Part shown: in pieces, positions 59,723-64,000 of the stretch
How the letters are laid out: every line of letters begins with the position of its first letter
Position numbering within the stretch: the first letter of the stretch is position 1
Origin: a virus
IMG/VR virus record: IMGVR_UViG_3300026484_000333
Span: 19,932-83,931 of that record
Reading direction: 5' to 3' (one strand)
DNA: 64,000 bases
Notes under the pieces: model-generated
Database searches by the model: none
Told to the model about the DNA's origin: nothing
Seen by the model: only the letters and a program-made list of their open reading frames with translations
Made by a program: the position numbers and the translations under genes

Positions 59723-59960
59723 TTGCTTTTCCTTTCAAAAATTTTAATAAATCTTTTTCGAGTTTTTCTTTTGTAGGCTCTTTTCTAACCTTTTTAATCA
59801 TTTTACTGCTTGTATGATGTCTTAAAATGGTTTTTTTCGGCAACTTAAATTCCTTAACTAATCCCTCTGGTATAATCAAATCGTAATAATAAACTTTTTT
59901 CTCCTCCGGCACATACAAAATTGTTCCTTTATAATTTTTATAAGTAGTTTCAATTATCAT
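59712..59960 (-). CDS. Hypothetical 82-aa basic protein
   Basis: Beta-rich start (IIETTYKNYKGTILYVPEEKKVYYYDL), Lys-rich end. Overlaps ThyX by 11 nt. Not recognised. Confidence 0.6.
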   Translation of the reverse strand: MIIETTYKNYKGTILYVPEEKKVYYYDLIIPEGLVKEFKLPKKTILRHHTSSKMIKKVRKEPTKEKLEKDLLKFLKGKANGK

Positions 59961-60204
59961 TGCTTTCTCCTTTTAAATTTTTATAAATTTCAACAAACTG
60001 CTCTTTTGCACTTAAAAAATCTTTGTGTTTACTAACTACCACACGTTTATCACCGTTAAATTTTGTTATAAAATACATACTACCATACTGTCCTATTTCA
60101 AATTCTTTCATATTTTTATCTCTTAAAGCTCTACTATACATAGTATTTATGTATTTTTCATTTTTCTTGTTCTTCTTTATTAGTTTTTTAATAAAACCAA
60201 ACAT
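59950..60204 (-). CDS. Hypothetical 84-aa basic protein
   Basis: Very basic first 25 residues (IKKLIKKNKKNEKYINTMYS). GGAGGAACAAATG start region. Not recognised. Confidence 0.6.
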   Translation of the reverse strand: MFGFIKKLIKKNKKNEKYINTMYSRALRDKNMKEFEIGQYGSMYFITKFNGDKRVVVSKHKDFLSAKEQFVEIYKNLKGESNDN

Positions 60205-60215
60205 TTGTTCCTCCT

Positions 60216-61436
60216 TTATAAAATTATTCCTGTGTCATCAAAACGCATAAAGTGGAAATTTGTTTCCGCTACATATACGTTTTTCTGTGCGTTTCTTGCT
60301 TTTATTGTAAAAATTCTTGCAACTTTATTATCAAAATCGTCTTTATTTTGATAAATAAACAACAACACAGTAGCACTAAATTCAAGCTCTCTACTGCCTC
60401 TTGTAGTAATAGAAATTTTGTTATCTTTTTCTTTGACTTCAGTTAAATTAACTTGTGTCGGAGCAATTATAACAATTCCAAGTTCCCTTGTCAATCTATG
60501 CAATTTCTTAACAAAACTACTCAAACTTTTCCATTCTTCTTTTGATGTAGGCATTTCTACTAAATTAAGGTAGTCAATGCCAAAAACTTTAAAACCTTCT
60601 TTTGCTCTAATTCTAATTTCTCTTTCTAATTCATAAATATCATAAGGCTGGTCGTTCATATAAAATTTATTTTCCCTATCAAAGAACTCTTTTTTCCATT
60701 GTTTAATTTTTTCAATATAATCGGGATTTCCGTAAACTTCTTTAAAATATTCTTGATTTTCACAACAATACATTCTTGCTATTGTTTCATCGTTACCAAG
60801 CTCTAAATTAAACAAACAAACATTCTCTCCTTGTTTATAAGAATGTAATAATTGTTGAAGAGTAAAAATAGATTTACCTCCTCCAGACAAACCTCCAATA
60901 ATAGAAAGCCCTCCAAGCATTAGATTTTTATCTTTCATTGACTTCATAAAAGGCTCAATTAATTTAATATTAATAGGGTTATAGTCTGCGTCTTTTACAT
61001 CTGTTGCTGATTTCGCAACAATTGAAAGTTCTTCTTCAATTCTTTTAATTAAATTAATAGCGGTCTTGTCTTTTTCTTTTAGTTTATAAACCAATGTTTC
61101 AATATGTTTATCAATAACATTTAGCTGATAACTTTCAATTAAAATTTCTAACAAACCATTTTTATTAACGTCATTAGTATCTATATCTTCAAAACTTTCT
61201 AACAAACTAATATAATTTAATTCGTCTTTTTCCTTAACTTTTAATTTTATATAATCTTTTAACAAATTAAAAGAGGGTAAAAAGCCTTTTTCTTTTTCAA
61301 AGTTATCAATAAAAAAATATATATCTTTTAATCGTGTTATAAACATATCTGGTTTTAATCTGCGAAAAAAAGATAAATCCTTTTTTTTCAAAACATAAGC
61401 TAATGCTGTTCGCTGTGTTGTATTGGTATTAATCAT
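60216..61436 (-). CDS. Replicative DNA helicase, DnaB-like
   Basis: 406 residues from MINTNTTQRTALAYV (GAAAGG upstream). N-terminal helical domain as in DnaB. RecA-type core: Walker A IIGGLSGGGKSIFTLQQLL, H1a-like FNLELGNDETIARMY, Walker B VFGIDYLNLV, and ITTRGSRELEFSATVLLFIYQ. It unwinds the fork and recruits the primase at 49.1 kb. Confidence 0.92.
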   Translation of the reverse strand: MINTNTTQRTALAYVLKKKDLSFFRRLKPDMFITRLKDIYFFIDNFEKEKGFLPSFNLLKDYIKLKVKEKDELNYISLLESFEDIDTNDVNKNGLLEILIESYQLNVIDKHIETLVYKLKEKDKTAINLIKRIEEELSIVAKSATDVKDADYNPINIKLIEPFMKSMKDKNLMLGGLSIIGGLSGGGKSIFTLQQLLHSYKQGENVCLFNLELGNDETIARMYCCENQEYFKEVYGNPDYIEKIKQWKKEFFDRENKFYMNDQPYDIYELEREIRIRAKEGFKVFGIDYLNLVEMPTSKEEWKSLSSFVKKLHRLTRELGIVIIAPTQVNLTEVKEKDNKISITTRGSRELEFSATVLLFIYQNKDDFDNKVARIFTIKARNAQKNVYVAETNFHFMRFDDTGIIL

Positions 61437-62109
61437 ATTGCAACCTTTCAACTTTAATACCATTTTCTTTTAAAAATTCTAAACCACTTATATCTCTATA
61501 CTCCTCTTTATAAACCACCCTTTTAATCCCTGCTTGTATAATATGTTTGGCACAATTATGACAAGGAGATAAAGTAACATATAAAGTTGTATCTTTTGTC
61601 GGTAAACCGTTTTTAGCACAAAATAAAATCGCATTTAATTCTGCGTGTATTACTATATCGTGATTAGTTTTAAGTTCTTTTTTAACCTCAAAATCACCAA
61701 CAAGTCTATAATTATCTGAATTATCATTTGCAAAATCAATAATTCCAACTTGTTTACCACATTTTGAACAGAATACTTTTTTCTCTTCTTTATTTTCTAT
61801 AAGTTCTGCACTGCAACATTTACTTACCAAAATCTCTTTTTCTTCTTCACAATCAAGTTTTTGTGGAACTTCTATATATCCAAGCCCCCCACAACAATAA
61901 CAATAGCAATTACCTGTAACGCCACTACCGTTACAACAATTGCAAACTTCTTTTATTTTTTTAAAATAACCTGTTGGCGTTCCGTTATAACCAACACTAA
62001 TTATTCTTCCTTCTTTAGCTATAACCGCACCCACTTTTGCTCTAATACACTTACTTTGTTCTGCCCAAACTTCTGCTGTTTTCATCATTGCAATATCATA
62101 TTTTTTCAT
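61429..62109 (-). CDS. dCMP deaminase with extra zinc insert
   Basis: 226 residues. Zinc and catalytic motifs IVIHAELNAILF (H-A-E) and TLSPCHNCAKHI (P-C..C). Between GYNGTPTGYF and HAE there is an insert of about 90 residues with CNCCNGSGVTGNCYCYCCGG (DnaJ-like CxxCxGxG) and KCCSAELI ... FCSKCGKQ, which adds two zinc sites. It makes dUMP for ThyX. Overlaps the helicase start by 8 nt. Confidence 0.9.
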   Translation of the reverse strand: MKKYDIAMMKTAEVWAEQSKCIRAKVGAVIAKEGRIISVGYNGTPTGYFKKIKEVCNCCNGSGVTGNCYCYCCGGLGYIEVPQKLDCEEEKEILVSKCCSAELIENKEEKKVFCSKCGKQVGIIDFANDNSDNYRLVGDFEVKKELKTNHDIVIHAELNAILFCAKNGLPTKDTTLYVTLSPCHNCAKHIIQAGIKRVVYKEEYRDISGLEFLKENGIKVERLQYD

Positions 62110-62110
62110 T

Positions 62111-63139
62111 TTAACTCCTTTCTAAACTTAATAAAACTTTTTCAATAGCTTTGCCAAAAGTTAAAGTAGAATATTGATTTTTAATGTTTAATAAATTGTT
62201 TATTCTTTTTGGTTGTAAAGCATAAGCTCTCTCTATTCTTGTTTTATCATATTGTAACCCAAAACCACAAACCACACAACCTGTTCTTTTTTCTATTTCA
62301 TAAGCTTTTGAGATTTTAACATTATACTTATTTATATAATCCCAAATATCTTTTTCTGTCCAAAAGTAAATAGGATAAACTTTGTAGTCGTGTTTGTAAC
62401 CATTCTTTAAAATACTTTGAAGTCTTAAACTACTTTCTTCTGTCATTAAACCTACAAAACTAACTTCCTTTGTTTTATTTTGATAAATTTTAAAAGGATT
62501 TTTCTTTAAAACATTACAACAATAATTAGTCAAAACTATTCTATCATTAATTTTTAAACCTAATTCTTTTCGTTTTTTAGTTATAACATCAAAATAATAC
62601 TGTTCTTTTTCTTTTAAAACTTTATACCAACTCTCTTTTTTTACCACTTCTTTTGGCGGATTAAAATAATGTTTTGCAACTTCTTCGTCTAAAAGCCATA
62701 ACCACTTATTTGAAAATTTATACTTATTTTCTCCAAAAAAACTCATATGATAAATACTTTTTAAATGTTTGTTTCCTCTAAATTGTCTCATTATTTCTTT
62801 TTGTAGTTGGCTTATTTCTTTACTAACAAGAGGGTAACCCTCTGTTTTTAAAATTTGACTAAAACTTTTTTTAGGTTTTAACCAAACTACATTTTCTGTT
62901 TCTTTTACAAATTTTATTATTTCCTTATGTTCATTTGTAGTATTAAAAAACACTGCTTTTACTTCAGGATATAAACTTCTAACTAAATGCAAAACTACTG
63001 TACTGTCTTTTCCACCACTAAAACTCACATTTACATTCCCATTATTTTCTTGATAAACCTCTCTTATAATTTGTTTAGATAATTTTATTTTTTCTTCTAA
63101 TGGTAAATTCTTTAATTGTTCTAATTCTTGATATGTCAT
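62111..63139 (-). CDS. PAPS reductase/ATP-pyrophosphatase family protein
   Basis: 342 residues. The PP-loop SFSGGKDSTVVLHLV lies at residues 39-53, then VKAVFFNTTNEHKEIIKFV and YPIYFWTEKDIWDYI, and Cys pair GCVVCGFGLQYD near residue 295. Phage proteins of this family are related to CysH and DndC; the substrate cannot be told from sequence, and a role in nucleic-acid modification or sulfur transfer is possible. Confidence 0.8.
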   Translation of the reverse strand: MTYQELEQLKNLPLEEKIKLSKQIIREVYQENNGNVNVSFSGGKDSTVVLHLVRSLYPEVKAVFFNTTNEHKEIIKFVKETENVVWLKPKKSFSQILKTEGYPLVSKEISQLQKEIMRQFRGNKHLKSIYHMSFFGENKYKFSNKWLWLLDEEVAKHYFNPPKEVVKKESWYKVLKEKEQYYFDVITKKRKELGLKINDRIVLTNYCCNVLKKNPFKIYQNKTKEVSFVGLMTEESSLRLQSILKNGYKHDYKVYPIYFWTEKDIWDYINKYNVKISKAYEIEKRTGCVVCGFGLQYDKTRIERAYALQPKRINNLLNIKNQYSTLTFGKAIEKVLLSLERS

Positions 63140-63174
63140 TTTTATTCCTTTAATTTAAACTTAACATAAATTGT

Positions 63175-63639
63175 TTAATCCCCATAATACATTAACTTAA
63201 TTAAATATTCAGCTCTATTTTTTGTTTGTTTATACCATAAACTTTTTTTCATTCTATTGGACGCCCCATGATAATAACCGTGTTTTAAACACCAAATAAA
63301 ATCTTTAAATTTATATAATTTAGGCAACCCTAAATTATAAGCCATATCTAACAAGACTATTTTTCTGCTTACTGAAAGTTTATTATACCAAGTATGTCTT
63401 TTTAATTTACTTTCAATTTTTCTTAATCTAAACTTTAATAAAAATAAAGCTTCTTCTTTTGAAATACCATCATTTAAATTTGTTCCATAACCTATACTAT
63501 AACCATTAGCATCATAATACAAATAACGAGAATAACCTTCATGTTTTTTTATTAATTCAACTGCCTTATCAAAAGCATTTAATTGTTTCCCTTGTAAAAG
63601 TGTCAATGATACTACTAATACGATAAATAAATTCTTCAT
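63175..63639 (-). CDS. Endolysin, GH24 lysozyme with signal peptide
   Basis: 154 residues. N-terminal signal (NLFIVLVVSLTLLQGKQLNA), so export by Sec is likely and a SAR-type control is possible. Catalytic pattern of T4-type lysozyme: Glu in KHEGYSRYLYYDANGYSIGYG, Asp eight residues later, with Ser where T4 has Thr26. AWDMAYNLG-like segment DMAYNLGLPKLYKF is present. It cuts peptidoglycan. Overlaps the neighbouring gene by 71 nt. Confidence 0.88.
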   Translation of the reverse strand: MKNLFIVLVVSLTLLQGKQLNAFDKAVELIKKHEGYSRYLYYDANGYSIGYGTNLNDGISKEEALFLLKFRLRKIESKLKRHTWYNKLSVSRKIVLLDMAYNLGLPKLYKFKDFIWCLKHGYYHGASNRMKKSLWYKQTKNRAEYLIKLMYYGD

Positions 63640-64000
63640 TTGTTTCTCCTTTATTAGGTAAAATTAATTCATTATTCCCACCAAATAATATATTTCTATT
63701 AATAGCTTTCCTACAATGTTTAAGTATTTTATTCTCAAGCAACATTGCTTGTCCCCACTCTATAAAAAATACTTCTTTAATAACTTTATATTTCAAGTTT
63801 TTATTTTTAATTTCTCTTCTAAATCTCTTTTCAATACCATATTTTGCAAGTGTAACACCTACTTTATATAAATTAAAATCATATAAATAAATTAAATATA
63901 ATATTGCTGGTTTATTAATGTATTTTTCTCTTAATTTTTCTTGTCCACATAAAGGGCAACCATAGCCAGACAAATGGTCGTGAGCAACTTGTTTAAAAAC
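63569..64000 (-). CDS. Homing-type protein, 5' end outside window
   Basis: At least 143 residues; reading stays open to the right edge, so the true start is outside. HDHLSGYGCPLCGQEK is the H..G.GCP.C zinc motif seen in DUF723-type and homing proteins. Then YLIYLYDFNLYKVGVT resembles the GIY-YIG/T5orf172 opening, with KYGIEKRFRREI and EWGQAMLLENKILK (Arg and Glu of the nuclease). Probably a mobile or relic nuclease. Confidence 0.65.
   Translation of the reverse strand, partial: VFKQVAHDHLSGYGCPLCGQEKLREKYINKPAILYLIYLYDFNLYKVGVTLAKYGIEKRFRREIKNKNLKYKVIKEVFFIEWGQAMLLENKILKHCRKAINRNILFGGNNELILPNKGETNEEFIYRISSIIDTFTRETIKCF

Noticed and set aside
1-64000. Integrase, repressor or attachment site
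   Set aside because: No tyrosine or serine recombinase domain and no CI-like repressor was seen; a temperate life cannot be claimed from this window.

Overview
The window is part of a tailed-phage genome with a long tail (siphovirus-like). DNA is very AT-rich. A Gram-negative host is indicated by a spanin pair whose outer partner is a lipoprotein and by an endolysin with a signal peptide. Near-perfect sigma70 promoters (TTGACA, 16-18 nt, TATAAT), AAGGAGG ribosome sites, heavy use of AGA/ATA/TTA codons and TTATTCACA DnaA-like boxes fit a low-GC Campylobacterota-type host; that assignment is inference. Genes are cut at both window edges. I saw no integrase, tRNA or CRISPR array.

Layout. 1-26 kb (minus strand): virion and lysis genes, read from right to left as large terminase, tail/host-range proteins, portal, prohead protease, holin, Rz/Rz1-type spanins, HK97-type major capsid protein, connector and tail-completion proteins, major tail proteins, tail chaperone candidates, tape measure and a distal tail protein. 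Most transcription starts here are preceded by a phage-specific box, YYGATATA, 34-44 nt before the start codon. 26.2-28.2 kb (plus): small zinc-ribbon and KOW-like accessory genes behind a consensus promoter. 28.2-34 kb (mostly minus): small terminase, a membrane protein, DUF1353 and HNH proteins and a second tail-fibre cassette. 34.4-41.2 kb (plus): a tightly coupled operon of about 18 mostly unknown small genes headed by a 622-aa protein with archaeo-eukaryotic-primase-like motifs; it ends at a 690-bp gene-free region with DnaA-like boxes, about seven copies of an imperfect palindrome and three exact-length 33-bp repeats. This looks like a plasmid-type replicon module. 41.9-45.2 kb (minus): seven genes of unknown function sharing one special ribosome site, GGAGGUACAA. 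45.7-64 kb (minus): ligase, CHC2/Toprim primase, a GGDEF protein, KOW-MazG fusion, family A DNA polymerase split by a group I intron, SF2 helicase, dNMP kinase, ThyX, DnaB-type helicase, dCMP deaminase, PAPS-reductase-like protein, endolysin and a homing-type protein.

How it fits together. ThyX, dCMP deaminase, dNMP kinase and the MazG-like protein serve nucleotide supply; primase, DnaB helicase, polymerase A, SF2 helicase and ligase form a replisome. Late genes seem to be switched on as a group through the YYGATATA box, and three copies of a two-block intergenic repeat sit before terminase, tape measure and the primase-like operon.

The most unusual items are: (1) a promoter-linked non-coding stretch at 45.53-45.62 kb whose minus-strand transcript carries three UUGUGCCUCC motifs complementary to the ribosome sites of the seven-gene operon immediately downstream; (2) a phage-encoded GGDEF protein with an intact motif and no I-site; (3) a 289-nt ORF-less group I intron inside motif A of polA; (4) tandem 27-bp hairpins with compensatory changes at 20.6-20.7 kb; (5) a gene needing a -1 shift at a dnaX-type A-AAA-AAG site; (6) a second, primase-like replication module with its own candidate origin.
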